In this document: positions 43,749 to 54,700 of the stretch, piece after piece
How positions within the stretch are numbered: position 1 is the first letter of the stretch
Layout of the letters: each line of letters starts with the position of its first letter
Assembly: GCF_004363245.1 (NCBI RefSeq)
Contig: NZ_SNYV01000016.1
Location: 1 to 64,000 of the forward strand
Direction of reading: 5' to 3'
DNA: 64,000 nucleotides
Source of the DNA: Sphingobacterium yanglingense
GTDB taxonomy: Bacteria > Bacteroidota > Bacteroidia > Sphingobacteriales > Sphingobacteriaceae
Made by a program: the position numbers and the translations under genes
The notes under the pieces: generated by a model
The model's database searches: none
Told to the model about the DNA's origin: nothing
What the model saw: the letters and a program-made list of their open reading frames with translations, nothing else

Positions 43749-44867
43749 TTATTTGATTATATCTGGCCAAGCATCGGTCTTAATATGTTTTCTAACATAG
43801 TTCAGCGCCGAGTCACGTTCTTCTTTGGTGGCGTAAGTATCCCATACCACACGCTTCAAATTTTTGGCCAGATTCGGCGTCATCACGCGAACGGACTTAT
43901 GTCCATCCTTATGGAATGCTTCCGCTTCCTCATAAGCAAGTGCAAGTGTTCTATGCGTACCTATAACTATCGTATAACGATGATTCGCTGGAGGCGCCAC
44001 CTCTTCTTCTACCTTCTCTGGCTCAGGAGAGGATACCAAGGTATCTTGTGGAACCGCTAATGAGTCGGCCAAAGGTTGCGTAGCAACCGTATCTTTAGGA
44101 ATAGAATCCATCGGTACAATTACTTCTTCGATTGTACCACTTCCCATCTTTCCTTCCTGCATATAGGTACTATAATAGTACAATCCACCCAGCAATGCTA
44201 CCGCAACAATAGCCACTATGATATACACATAGGCGCTAGTCGATTTCTGTTCGTCAGGAAACTCAAACTCCCCATCCTCCAAAATCGTATCCTGCTCCGC
44301 AGCTACCGCCGTCTCGACCGGTACCGGTACTTCTTCTATCCTGTTTTCAGTAGATATTGCGGGTACCTCTTCCAATGGCTCTTCTTCTGGTACACTCTCC
44401 TCAATAGGAGTCACCTCTTCCTGTACGCCCCTAATAGGCTCCGTAGTTGCAGTCGGTGGGACTGCTTCCTCAACATGAAACTGATCACTTACTGCAGTAT
44501 AGGAAAAACCAGAGAGATCCAGTGGCTTAAATACATAAGAATTACCATAACTCACGAGGTCTCCCAAGTTATCAAGTCTAGTTTGCCCTGATTGTGTAAG
44601 CCGTTCCACAACTTCAGAGACAGCCTGTGTCACTTGCGACTCAGCTTCATGGCGTTCGAGTTGATTAGCCTGTTGTACATAGGTTACAAAATCGTAGCCC
44701 TCTGTCGCACTGCCATCAAATTCGACAAAGCTAATCGGAGGCAGATAAACATGACGCTTGGCATCAAATGTCGCTGCTGTATGCACGCGTCTAAATGTCC
44801 CCAATCCATTGATATAGACAGACGACTGTCGCTTAAGTAATATATGTATTTGCCTTCCTAAATTCAT
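43749..44867 (-). CDS. HU-like (CCDC81 type) / SPOR transmembrane protein
   Basis: A 372-residue protein. Residues about 1-125 form an HU-like domain of the CCDC81 type (GRQIHILLKRQSSVYINGLGTF and LDNLGDLVSYG). A long acidic Glu/Pro-rich linker follows, then one transmembrane helix at about 209-234 and a C-terminal SPOR domain at about 297-365 (YTIVIGTHRTLALAYEEA). The topology would put the HU domain in the cytoplasm and the SPOR domain, which binds denuded peptidoglycan, in the periplasm. This architecture is known from Bacteroidota and may link the nucleoid or cell division to the cell wall. It precedes exbB by 35 nt. Confidence 0.85.
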   Translation of the reverse strand: MNLGRQIHILLKRQSSVYINGLGTFRRVHTAATFDAKRHVYLPPISFVEFDGSATEGYDFVTYVQQANQLERHEAESQVTQAVSEVVERLTQSGQTRLDNLGDLVSYGNSYVFKPLDLSGFSYTAVSDQFHVEEAVPPTATTEPIRGVQEEVTPIEESVPEEEPLEEVPAISTENRIEEVPVPVETAVAAEQDTILEDGEFEFPDEQKSTSAYVYIIVAIVAVALLGGLYYYSTYMQEGKMGSGTIEEVIVPMDSIPKDTVATQPLADSLAVPQDTLVSSPEPEKVEEEVAPPANHRYTIVIGTHRTLALAYEEAEAFHKDGHKSVRVMTPNLAKNLKRVVWDTYATKEERDSALNYVRKHIKTDAWPDIIK

Positions 44868-44911
44868 TTGTTCTTATAGCACGCTGTAATGCAAAGTTAT
44901 AATCTATTTTA

Positions 44912-46630
44912 TTAAAATGAAAAATTAACTCCACCTATCACATTAAAGCCTAACTTCGGATAGTATAAGTAGCGTTGGTATTCTTTATTGAAAATATTAT
45001 TCGCTTTTACAAAAATCCCCAAGTTAGATAACGCTTTGTATTCCGCACCTGCGCTGAGATCAAAAAACTCAGGCACAGATACCTTTTTATAATCCGGTAG
45101 AGCGACTCCATTTGCGTCATAGTCAAAAGCTTTGGCGTAAGAAACCCCATTAAACAAAGCTTCAGCATCGATGTATAATTTCTCAGAGATATTGAAACGC
45201 GCATTCGCAGCCAACCTCAACTTAGGCGTAAACCAAGCTTCTTGCTCGTTGGCCATCGTATAATTATCAATATTCAAACGTCCACCCAAATTCACCAACT
45301 CAGACAAACGTACATTAATCTCTCCCTCGATGCCAATATACTTCACTTTGTCATCACCATTACCATCATAGACCAAATCAAATTGGAATGGACGATCCTT
45401 ACTATTGACAAAAAGTGGCATCCCTTCTAATGTCTTGTACATCACCTTTGCCTTGTAGCCAAAAGTAGCTCCAGCATTTCCTTTAATACCTCCAAAGAAA
45501 CTCAGGCGCTCTAACATATTCTGGTATGCTAAATCAGGTCCTAAATAAGGATTTTTCTGCGACAGACTCTTGAATGAAGCTTTTTGAACACCACCAGTTA
45601 TTCCACCAAATAAATGGATGTAACTTGGAACCAATGAAAAATCTACTTCAGCAGAAGGAAATACATTAAACCGTGTACTATCACCAAATTCGGAAACAAT
45701 ATTAGCACCAAGAGTCAACGTATAGTTAGTTCCTTTCAGACTGATATAAGGATTAATATTGGCAATCGAGTTATTAAACTTATCTCCTTTTGCCACATTC
45801 GAACTCCCTCCTATAGAGTTTACATCCAATGCAAGGTTTGCACCGACATTAAATGTCCTTACCCTCTTATTCAAATACCCTGATAAAGCAAGAGAATTTT
45901 CACTAGCATCGAACTTATCCTTGTATGTATAGGCATCTGCTTTTGCCGAGTAAGAAAGTGCTTCTTCATTAGCCGGATCAAAGTTACTGGTCAATTCACC
46001 CGTAAAATAGATATCATTAAAGCGTTGAGCCTCCCTTTTATCATTAAGTGTAACCCCATTAACATCAGTTGGAATACCATAAAATCGGGTGCCGTATCTA
46101 TTATAGCCTAAGACACCATCTACTGTAAATGCGGATAACACACGTCGACCAAATACACCCACCTCCTGTCTCGAAAACTTTTGATCATCCAAAGATCCTT
46201 TTTGGTTCAGGTGCTTCACAAAACCACCAAAACGAAGGTTTTCATAATCTTCGACCGCAATATAAGCCTCTCCCAATATCGTACCCAAGTTACCAACCCC
46301 AAGCTTAACATAATTGCTCGTAATATCCTGTGTCTTGGTAAAAGGTAATTCCTGTACATTAAGCTCTTTAAGCCCTGTATTGATATCTAATTTCTTATCA
46401 GGCACATTCCCATAGCTCAACTTGGGCATGTAACTGCGTTTATTGCTCATATCCGGACTGCGGCGTATTTTTACTGCATCCGCAAGAATAGGCTTATAAT
46501 CACGTACGACATCAAAAGAATCTATCGTTACCGGCTTAGTTGGATCTTGTTGAGCATATCCTTGGTATCCCGCTCCCAATAACAAGGCAACTATGGCGTA
46601 ATTCTTAAAAACTGTTTTATGCAATTTCAT
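44912..46630 (-). CDS. Outer-membrane beta-barrel protein (TonB-receptor-like, no plug)
   Basis: A 572-residue protein with a signal peptide (cleavage after GYAQ near residue 27). After a short linker (DPTKPVTIDSFDVVRDYKP) the rest is a beta-barrel of about 18-22 strands ending in an aromatic residue (VNFSF). Many TonB-receptor features are present but no plug domain is visible, so it may be a simple barrel or a barrel that works with a separate plug. It is 77 nt after the TPR gene and before the HU/SPOR and TonB genes. Confidence 0.8.
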   Translation of the reverse strand: MKLHKTVFKNYAIVALLLGAGYQGYAQQDPTKPVTIDSFDVVRDYKPILADAVKIRRSPDMSNKRSYMPKLSYGNVPDKKLDINTGLKELNVQELPFTKTQDITSNYVKLGVGNLGTILGEAYIAVEDYENLRFGGFVKHLNQKGSLDDQKFSRQEVGVFGRRVLSAFTVDGVLGYNRYGTRFYGIPTDVNGVTLNDKREAQRFNDIYFTGELTSNFDPANEEALSYSAKADAYTYKDKFDASENSLALSGYLNKRVRTFNVGANLALDVNSIGGSSNVAKGDKFNNSIANINPYISLKGTNYTLTLGANIVSEFGDSTRFNVFPSAEVDFSLVPSYIHLFGGITGGVQKASFKSLSQKNPYLGPDLAYQNMLERLSFFGGIKGNAGATFGYKAKVMYKTLEGMPLFVNSKDRPFQFDLVYDGNGDDKVKYIGIEGEINVRLSELVNLGGRLNIDNYTMANEQEAWFTPKLRLAANARFNISEKLYIDAEALFNGVSYAKAFDYDANGVALPDYKKVSVPEFFDLSAGAEYKALSNLGIFVKANNIFNKEYQRYLYYPKLGFNVIGGVNFSF

Positions 46631-46707
46631 CTAATTATATTTCTTTATAGCAGATGAGAGCTCCTCCAACCGTATCGGACTCGATTTCATCTTATTTCCT
46701 ATTCTTC

Positions 46708-49700
46708 TTATTTAAGCTTCTTTAAACGTTCGTTTGCGGCCTTTAATATACCGTCCTCTTTATTCTCGTAATTATCGATCACACTTTCTAGCGTTGCTTT
46801 AGCTTGGAACTTATCACCCTTTCCACTATAGGCATCAGCCATCAGTATAAAACCTTTCGCAACCCAGTAGTCATAGGACGAAAATGTATTTGAAATATCA
46901 AAAGCAGATTCGATGGTTTTATCATATTGTTTTGCCTTCAACTGCTGCTCTGCGACCAAGTAACGCGCCTCGGCTCCTGTTTCAGTCTTCGACTTAAGCG
47001 CAGCAAGATTTAACTCCTTTGTAGCATCGGCCCATTTGGTCGTAGCGAGATACGCCTTAGCAGCATACAGATGTGCTAATGCAATATCCTCTTCCGAAGA
47101 CTTTTCGTATCCCTTCAATATATTCGCATAATTAAGCGTCTCGATATAGTCTCCTATATTATAATAGCTGACCAACAGGTTCTTGACCGCAAAACCATAA
47201 TTCTCTTTATACTCTGAAGTTAATTCCAATTTCTTCAACACCTGCACAGCCTCGTTATAGGCTTTATTGCGTAAATGTAATTTAGAGACACTGACCAGCG
47301 TCTTCTCCGTGTAGGCAGAAGTCCAGTCATTCATGATAATATTAAAATCATGCAAAGCTTCCTGATCCTTGCCCAGCTTAGCATAACTTTCTCCACGGAT
47401 ATAACGTGCAAATTTCTCTTGTATAGGTTTTGGAAACTTATCAAAGTAAGCATTGATGGCCTCTACGGCACCTTGCCAATTTTGTCTATCGAAAAGATTA
47501 CGAGCTACACCAAAGGTATGCGCATCTTGCTCCGCTGTAGAAAGATTTCCAATATTGGTCGATGTAGCATATTTGATATAACCTGTAGCATCGTCTTTAT
47601 CCAAATAGATATTCTCGATCGAGCGTATTGCTTGCTTAGCCTCATCTGTCGTAGCGTACTGATTGACCACTCGCTGGAAAGTAGCTAGTGCTGCATCATT
47701 ATGGTCTTGATTATACTGTACCAGACCGATTGTCAATAGCGCACGTGGCACATACGAACTACGCGGATATTTGTCAACCATCGACTGTAGTCCCAATATC
47801 GCCTTGTCATATTGCCCCATAAGGAAATAAGTATAAGGAATCTCGAAAGCAACATCATCTGCATAATTCGATTTTGGATATTTTGTGATCACCGATGCCA
47901 ATGTAGCTAACTTAGCATCATTGTTTCCCTGCAATCCCTGAATGATACCGCGTTGAAATAAGGCGTAATCCTGACTCTGCGCATTCGAACTGATCAAACG
48001 ATCATAATAAGACATTGCCTTACCATAGTTCTTCGTTGCGAAATACGAATCCGCCAATCGTGCGATAGCATCATTACGCGTATTAAGCTCTATCCCGTCC
48101 TTGCCGCCTCCAGCAAGAAAACGTTCAAAGTAATTAGCTGAAGTATTAAAATTATCATTACGGAAAGCCGCATAGGCCAATGCATAATTTGCATAATGAT
48201 ACACATCGGTATTACGTGCCGCAGGAAGTTGTAAGAATTTATTAAAGTGAGCTACTGCCTCCTTATACTTACGCACCTCATACATCGCCTCAGATTTCCA
48301 GTAAGTAGAAAGCGCATAGATCTCTTCGTCAAAACGATTTGCCTCCGAACGCATAAACATAGAAATCGCATTCTCAAATGCACGCTCGTTGTAAAACTCC
48401 AATCCACGGTAATACGTTACCTTCTGGTAGGCCGATTTAGTCTCACGTGAGGTACGGTCTATAGACTCCAATACATCTACCGCAGCACGGTAGCTCTTTG
48501 TACTCAAAAGAATCTCTGCCAATAATGTATTCGCTTCTTCTTTACGTTTGGTTTGCTTATAAGTTGCCAGATATTCCTGAATAGCATCAAGAGCTACTTG
48601 ATGAAAATCCAACTCATAAGAAAGCTTCGCGTAATTGAACAATCCTTCTTCCTTCAATTGTGGATCGAAATCCAGCTTTGAAGCTTTAAAGAATGCATTA
48701 CGTGCACTCTGCTTATTGTCAGTCTTCAAGAAAGCATCCCCCAATGTGATCATCGCACTCTGGTAGTAAGCATCTGGTTCGGAGAGTTTCTCCAACTCCG
48801 TAATAGCTTTTGTATAGTCTTTCAGCTTGTACGCGATATAACCAATCTGATAGCTGTCCTGATTATTTTGAGTTTTACCCTGATCCTTGGCTTGGAATCT
48901 ATCGTAGTAATCTTTAGATTTTGTAAGGTCTCCTTTTATAAAATAGGTTGCACCGATAATCCGGAACATTTCAGTCTCGTGCTCCTGCTTCGTTGTCTGC
49001 AATATAGGCAACGCATAGCTCAAGACATCGTCGTAACGTTTATCCAAGAAATACAATGCCGTAATATAGTAGGGGTATGTATTCTCGAACGTCTTTGATC
49101 CATTCAACCGTTCGAATTCATTCAATGCCGTCTTGTACTCGGCGTCCAGGTAGCATAGATAGGCATAATAGTAGATAGATGCCTCTTGATACTGGCCTCG
49201 GTCATCTTTAAGCTTTTGGAACAAAGGTTTTGCGGCCTTATAATCATTAGTCATAAAATGCGCATAACCTAACTTAAATCTATACTCCGTATTTTCTGCA
49301 CCGGCGAGATTTCTAGAATCGATTTTGGTAAACCATTCTATTGCTTTCGCATAGTCTTTCTTCGCATAGTACGAACGACCTATTTGGAAAAAAGCAGCTT
49401 TAGAATTAGCACTTGATGGATAGTCTTTAATATACTTCAAGAACTGAGCTTCAGCATCAGAATCACCAAGCTCTAATGCACATACTGCTTGATAAAAACG
49501 AACACCTTCTTTCAATAAAGTCAGTTCTTCAGTCTCATCCGACTGTAGCGTAGACTTGGTACGCAATTCCTCAACTTTATCAAATTGCTTTGCTGCAGAA
49601 CTATACTTACCTCTTTCAAATAACTCTAATCCCGTCTTATAAGCTTTATTAATATCTTGCCAAGCTGTCTGTTGTCCAAACGTAGGCAAGGTCATTAAGC

Positions 49701-49737
49701 TTAACGCGACCCCTAATCCATAAATCTTTTTGTACAT
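46708..49737 (-). CDS. Large exported TPR-repeat protein
   Basis: A 1009-residue protein with a signal peptide (cleavage after TFGQ near residue 22) followed by TPR repeats through its length (for example YSSAAKQFDKV, YAKAIEWFTKI, YAKLSYELDF). TPR arrays are scaffolds for protein assembly. In this place it may be a periplasmic or outer-membrane-bound scaffold that works with the barrel protein and the TonB system encoded downstream. The distance to the barrel gene (77 nt) fits one transcript. Confidence 0.88.
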   Translation of the reverse strand: MYKKIYGLGVALSLMTLPTFGQQTAWQDINKAYKTGLELFERGKYSSAAKQFDKVEELRTKSTLQSDETEELTLLKEGVRFYQAVCALELGDSDAEAQFLKYIKDYPSSANSKAAFFQIGRSYYAKKDYAKAIEWFTKIDSRNLAGAENTEYRFKLGYAHFMTNDYKAAKPLFQKLKDDRGQYQEASIYYYAYLCYLDAEYKTALNEFERLNGSKTFENTYPYYITALYFLDKRYDDVLSYALPILQTTKQEHETEMFRIIGATYFIKGDLTKSKDYYDRFQAKDQGKTQNNQDSYQIGYIAYKLKDYTKAITELEKLSEPDAYYQSAMITLGDAFLKTDNKQSARNAFFKASKLDFDPQLKEEGLFNYAKLSYELDFHQVALDAIQEYLATYKQTKRKEEANTLLAEILLSTKSYRAAVDVLESIDRTSRETKSAYQKVTYYRGLEFYNERAFENAISMFMRSEANRFDEEIYALSTYWKSEAMYEVRKYKEAVAHFNKFLQLPAARNTDVYHYANYALAYAAFRNDNFNTSANYFERFLAGGGKDGIELNTRNDAIARLADSYFATKNYGKAMSYYDRLISSNAQSQDYALFQRGIIQGLQGNNDAKLATLASVITKYPKSNYADDVAFEIPYTYFLMGQYDKAILGLQSMVDKYPRSSYVPRALLTIGLVQYNQDHNDAALATFQRVVNQYATTDEAKQAIRSIENIYLDKDDATGYIKYATSTNIGNLSTAEQDAHTFGVARNLFDRQNWQGAVEAINAYFDKFPKPIQEKFARYIRGESYAKLGKDQEALHDFNIIMNDWTSAYTEKTLVSVSKLHLRNKAYNEAVQVLKKLELTSEYKENYGFAVKNLLVSYYNIGDYIETLNYANILKGYEKSSEEDIALAHLYAAKAYLATTKWADATKELNLAALKSKTETGAEARYLVAEQQLKAKQYDKTIESAFDISNTFSSYDYWVAKGFILMADAYSGKGDKFQAKATLESVIDNYENKEDGILKAANERLKKLK

Positions 49738-49959
49738 ATCGGTGCTTAAATCTTTATATATGTGTTATAAATTCTAATGGTAATCTGACTTCACCACTTA
49801 TTATGCCAGAATTCTCTCCCAAATTGATACTCCTATTCAGTATACTAAATTAAGTCATCAATATCAAGTTTTCCCCAAAAGTTCTTAACATCTGTTAATA
49901 ACCTCTTCCCTAGGTCAAAAACCCAATTCTTACTTGCTCAAAAACTACTTCCAGAAAGA

Positions 49960-49991
49960 TAAAAATAAAGCCATCAATATCTTGATGGCCC
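49960..49991 (-). terminator. Terminator after pyrB
   Basis: On the minus strand an 8-bp stem (GCCATCAA with TTGATGGC, 49970-49989) with a 4-base loop, followed by TTTATTTTTATC. It lies 30 nt past the pyrB stop. Confidence 0.75.
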
Positions 49992-50020
49992 ATCTATATT
50001 TAACAAAGGTTTAACACCCT

Positions 50021-50959
50021 TTAACCTCTTTTTCCTGCCAATAAATAAAGTACAGCCATACGTACTGCCACACCATTTTCGACCTGATCCAAAATAATGG
50101 AATGCTTACTATCAGCAACATCCGAAGTAATCTCCACTCCCCTATTGATCGGTCCAGGATGCATAATGGTAATTTCTTTATTGAGCGAATCTAAAATCTC
50201 TTTATTCAAGCCGTACAGCATCGAATACTCACGCAACGAGGGGAAATAAGCGATATCTTGTCTTTCTAACTGAATCCGCAACATATTAGCAACATCACAC
50301 CAATTCAATGCTTTCAATAGATCGTGCTCGACGCGTACTCCCAAGGAAGTAATATACTTTGGAATCAATGTCGTCGGACCACACACCATCACTTCTGCTC
50401 CTTGCTTCTGCAGACATAGGATATTAGATAGGGCTACACGCGAATGCAGAATATCACCTATGATCGCCACCTTACGGCCTGCCACATCACCATAACGCTC
50501 ACGTATCGAAAAAGAATCCAATAGCGCCTGGGTCGGATGCTCATGGGCACCATCGCCCGCGTTGACAATCTGCGCGTCGACATGTCGACTTAAAAACACA
50601 CCAGCACCAGCATAGGGATGACGCATTACAATCATATCCACCTTCATAGCCAATATATTATTGACCGTATCAATCAGAGTCTCCCCTTTACTAACCGAAG
50701 AAGAAGAGGCTGCAAAATTAATAGTATCGGCAGACAAACGCTTTTCAGCCAGCTCAAACGACAAACGTGTGCGGGTAGAATTCTCAAAAAAAACATTCGC
50801 GATTGTAATATCACGTAAAGAAGGCACTTTTTTTATAGGCCTATTCAAGACATCCTTAAAATTTGCGGCTGTATCTAGAATAAGTTGGATATCATTTTCA
50901 GTCAGGTCCTTGATACCGAGTAGATGTCGTGTACTTAACTGTTCTGTTGTTGTTGGCAT
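50021..50959 (-). CDS. pyrB: Aspartate carbamoyltransferase, catalytic subunit
   Basis: A 312-residue enzyme for the second step of pyrimidine synthesis: carbamoyl phosphate plus aspartate. The carbamoyl phosphate motif FFENSTRTRLSFE is near residue 57, followed by MRHPYAGAG and HEHPTQALLDSF. The chosen ATG is 9 nt downstream of an in-frame TTG and is the better start. No pyrI is present. It lies 26 nt after pyrR. A TATATTTG box (50966-50973, minus strand) sits 6 nt before the ATG and might be a minor internal promoter. Confidence 0.96.
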   Translation of the reverse strand: MPTTTEQLSTRHLLGIKDLTENDIQLILDTAANFKDVLNRPIKKVPSLRDITIANVFFENSTRTRLSFELAEKRLSADTINFAASSSSVSKGETLIDTVNNILAMKVDMIVMRHPYAGAGVFLSRHVDAQIVNAGDGAHEHPTQALLDSFSIRERYGDVAGRKVAIIGDILHSRVALSNILCLQKQGAEVMVCGPTTLIPKYITSLGVRVEHDLLKALNWCDVANMLRIQLERQDIAYFPSLREYSMLYGLNKEILDSLNKEITIMHPGPINRGVEITSDVADSKHSIILDQVENGVAVRMAVLYLLAGKRG

Positions 50960-50985
50960 GGTCTGCAAATATATATACTGAACAC

Positions 50986-51531
50986 TTATTTTTTCTCTGT
51001 AATTAGCTCGATACTATCTTCGTTATCGACCTCTTCCCAACTCACGATTACTTTTTGAGAGTCGATAGAATCTACCTGTATCCCGATATAATCAGGCTGT
51101 ATAGGAATCTGTCTGGAGAAACGACGATCTACCAACACCAGCAATTCTATTGTTTCCGAGCGCCCGAAAGCCTGTATAGCATCCATTGCCGAGCGAATCG
51201 TACGTCCCGTCCATAACACATCGTCCACAAAAATAACATTCTTGCCTTCGACGATAAAATCAATATGTGTACTATTGGCTAATAATGGACTCCCCCCCTT
51301 CATACGAAAGTCGTCCCTAAAAAACGTTATATCCAAAATACCGGTATCAATATCCCGACCCACCATTTCTTTCAGCTCTTTCGCAATCCTATTCGCCAGA
51401 TATGTTCCTCTAGGTTGGATTCCGATCAATGCAGCATTACTAAAATCACCGTGGTTTTCAATCAATTGTTGACACAATCGTTTGATTGTAATTTGAAACT
51501 TGGGACCGTCTAATAAAATAGATTGTTTCAT
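50986..51531 (-). CDS. pyrR: PyrR-type bifunctional regulator / uracil phosphoribosyltransferase
   Basis: A 181-residue PRTase-fold protein. The PRPP-binding motif VIFVDDVLWTGRTIRSAMDA (near residue 100) and the basic PRGTYLANRIAKEL region are present. In Gram-positive bacteria PyrR controls pyr genes by attenuation; in Bacteroidota this role is not certain. It precedes pyrB by 26 nt. No PyrR-binding loop was recognised in its leader. Confidence 0.93.
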   Translation of the reverse strand: MKQSILLDGPKFQITIKRLCQQLIENHGDFSNAALIGIQPRGTYLANRIAKELKEMVGRDIDTGILDITFFRDDFRMKGGSPLLANSTHIDFIVEGKNVIFVDDVLWTGRTIRSAMDAIQAFGRSETIELLVLVDRRFSRQIPIQPDYIGIQVDSIDSQKVIVSWEEVDNEDSIELITEKK

Positions 51532-51672
51532 CAGAATAAGTTGTTTATAACGCTGACACGAAACAAGTTATACGAGCTCATTCGTGGCGTTTGTTTGCTT
51601 CTCCATTTTTCAAGGCATTTACGATGGATTGCACCCTACGTTTACTACCTTTCTATCATGGGATTATTAAGG

Positions 51673-51680
51673 CAAAAATA
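51673..51680 (-). promoter_or_regulatory. Possible -7 promoter box of pyrR
   Basis: TATTTTTG on the minus strand, about 140 nt upstream of the pyrR start. No -33 box was seen at the usual distance. The leader between has a short inverted repeat (CACGAA with TTCGTG at 51559-51588). Confidence 0.35.
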
Positions 51681-51728
51681 GGCTTTTTTTCTTAAAGTGT
51701 CTATATTTTTATCGGTAGAATGCACAAA

Positions 51729-51756
51729 CAAAAAAGCCATCTGTAACAGATGGCTT
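51729..51756 (-). terminator. Terminator of the DUF2723 gene
   Basis: On the minus strand a perfect 10-bp stem (AAGCCATCTG with CAGATGGCTT) with a 3-base loop, followed by TTTT. It lies 26 nt past the stop codon. Confidence 0.88.
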
Positions 51757-51781
51757 CCTTGCTTTTTTAATGTTTTTCAAT

Positions 51782-54700
51782 CTACTGACCTCCGAAAAAG
51801 TAACCAAACTCTTTCATCAACCCATCGACCGCTTTTTGCACATCAGGATCTTTACTTTCGTCTGCAATCATCTTATAACGCTGTAGTCCCATCAATCCTA
51901 ATCTTACATTCCGCTCAGAGCCAAGATTCGTCAACAATTTATTAGAAGTATAATAACGCATATTTTCCCCTATAAAAGTTAAGTTTCTCAATGCAATCTC
52001 CTTCGCTTTCGCAGATTCACCAGTCTTATACATCGCATCTACCAACAAAACATAACTCATCGGCTCACTCATTTGGAATGTGCGCTTAGGCATATTTTCA
52101 TAAGCATTGACCACTACCTTACGTGCTTCCTCTTTTTTACCCTCATGCAATAGATTCTGAGCTGTCTCTCCAAAAATCGAACTCACATAAAGACTGATGT
52201 AACGGTACGAATCTGGATCTAGATAAGAAGAACCGGACATATTACCCCATTTATATTTATTGATAATCGTATTGTAGACACCATCCACATCCGTAACAGG
52301 AGCGAATCCTTCTTCAGACTCGTTACTTCCTGTATTAATAGGCATCAAACGCATTGCAAAACCTTCCGATACCAAATATTTATCCAACCCGATATAATTC
52401 ACTTCAGGTGTAGTTGATGTAAAGTAAATCGGACGCTTCCAGTTATTATTCGCCAACATCGCCATAATAGACAATTCTGCACGGCTTACATAATTCATCG
52501 AGTAGGTCCATTCCATCGTATCCACGATTGCATCTTCCCAACCTTTAGGTACCACCTTATTGGCCAACACAGCATTCTTATCGACCGTAAGTTTCATATT
52601 CTTAGTTGGCAATAAGTTCACCCATTCACCACCTTGAAGCTGCACCTTGTTCTGTGCATTATCAGACAACATGACATCCAACAGATCACGGACCTCGATA
52701 TGTCCAGGAATCTGAAAATCCTGATAATAGATCACATCACGCACACCATCTTTAAACTTCTCAGGATCAATATCAATAGGTAACGCGTCCGCATCATTCA
52801 CCTTTTCTAACATCTGACGCATATACCAATCTGAAGACAACAAACTTAGGTTAACGACACGTACGTCCGTCCTAAATCCCTCTACTTCCTGCACGTACCA
52901 CAATGGGTAGGTATCATTATCTCCATAGCTAAATAAAATAGCGTTAGGAGCACAGGATTCCAAGTAATTTCGGGCCATATCCCTGGCCAAAAATTTATGC
53001 GAACGGTCATGATCATCCCAGTTCTGCGAAGCCAACAGCACAGGCCCTGCAAATAGCCCTACGACCGTCGCCACCATACCCGCAGTCTTTGCAGAAACTT
53101 TTTTCGTTAAGAAATCAGCTATAGCCAATACACCTAGTCCCACCCAAATCGAGAACGCATAAAAAGACCCTGCATACGCATAGTCACGCTCACGTGGTTG
53201 CAACGGCGATTGATTCAGATACAAAACAATAGCTAGTCCTGTAAAGAAGAATAACAAGAACACCACTCCAGCATCACGTTGGTTCTTACCAAAGTGCCAA
53301 TATGCACCCACTAATCCCAACAGCAATGGTAAAAAGAAATAAGTATTTCGGGCCGGATTTTCCTTCTCTGAAGTCGGCAGATCATACTGCCCTCCGATCA
53401 ATGCATTATCGATAGGCTTTATTCCGGAGATCCAATTCCCTTCCAATACAGAGCCATGACCTTGAACATCGTTCTGTCTACCCGCAAAGTTCCACATAAA
53501 GTATCGACCGTACATATGGCCAATTTGATAACCAAAAAAGAACTTAAGGTTGTCTGCGAAGGTTGGTTGTTCATTCGGGCCTAATCCTAAGTATTGCCTA
53601 TAAAACGCAGGGTGATCTCCCTTTTCGCTATAAATACGAGGAAAAAGTGTCTCCCGATCATACTTATAATCCGTTTTGGTCTTAGCAACGACATATTTAT
53701 CCTTGTCTTTTCGGTATATCTTACCTGACTCCGAGATATCTGTAAGTTTAGCATCAAAAAAACGTCCCTTGAACAAAGGCTCATCACCATATTGCTCCCG
53801 GTTCAGGTAGCTCAAGAAGCTAAACACATTGTCTGGATCAGAGTTATTCAAAGTTGGGTTTGCCTTGGCACGAATCAAAATCATAGCAAATGAGCTATAA
53901 CCGAAAATGACAAAGCCCAAAGAAATCAAAGCGATATTAAGAATTGGCTTTACCTTCTTGATAGAATACCAGATTCCATATACCAAACCGCCTACAACCA
54001 ACAAAGCAAAGAATGTAACCCCACTACCGAATCCTAGTCCCAATGTATTCACAAAGAATAGATCGGCAAAGGCAGCGAACTTAATAAGATACTGAATCAC
54101 TCCCCATAAGATTAATGCAAGAACGATAACACCAATAAGAAGGGATTTAACCACACCTTTGGTTGTTACCTCTTTTGCTCTTCTCACATAAATAACCAAG
54201 GCTATAGCCGGGATGACCAACAAGTTCAGTAAGTGAACACCGATAGAGAGCCCCATCACGTAAGCAATTAAGATCAACCATCGATCTGCCCCCTGCTCAT
54301 CGGCCCGGACTTCCCATTTCAGGATCGCCCAGAACACGACAGCCGTACACAACGACGACATCGCATACACCTCCGATTCTACAGCAGAGAACCAGAAGGT
54401 ATCTGTAAACGCGTAGGCCAATGCACCTACTACCCCTGCTCCCATAACACGTATCACGTCGCTTTCATTAAGAGGCACACTGAGATCAGCCTTACCTAGA
54501 AATATTTTACGCCCTAATGCAGTAATAGACCAAAACAAAAACAGAATTGTCAGTCCCGAACAGACAGCCGAGCCAATATTCATCCAAAATGCAATCTGCA
54601 TTTTATCGCCTAGCGCTAGATTCGAGAACAGGTTCTGTATCATCAAAAACAGAGGAGCTCCTGGTTGGTGAACAATCTGCATCTTATAGGCAGAAGCAAT

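Noticed and set aside
44076..44591. A 171-codon plus-strand ORF opposite the HU/SPOR gene
   Set aside because: It is antisense to a clear gene and its protein has no domain or signal pattern, only residues expected from the reverse strand.
50960..50968. A TTG start for pyrB three codons upstream
   Set aside because: The ATG at 50959 is a better start and the additional residues match nothing in the family.
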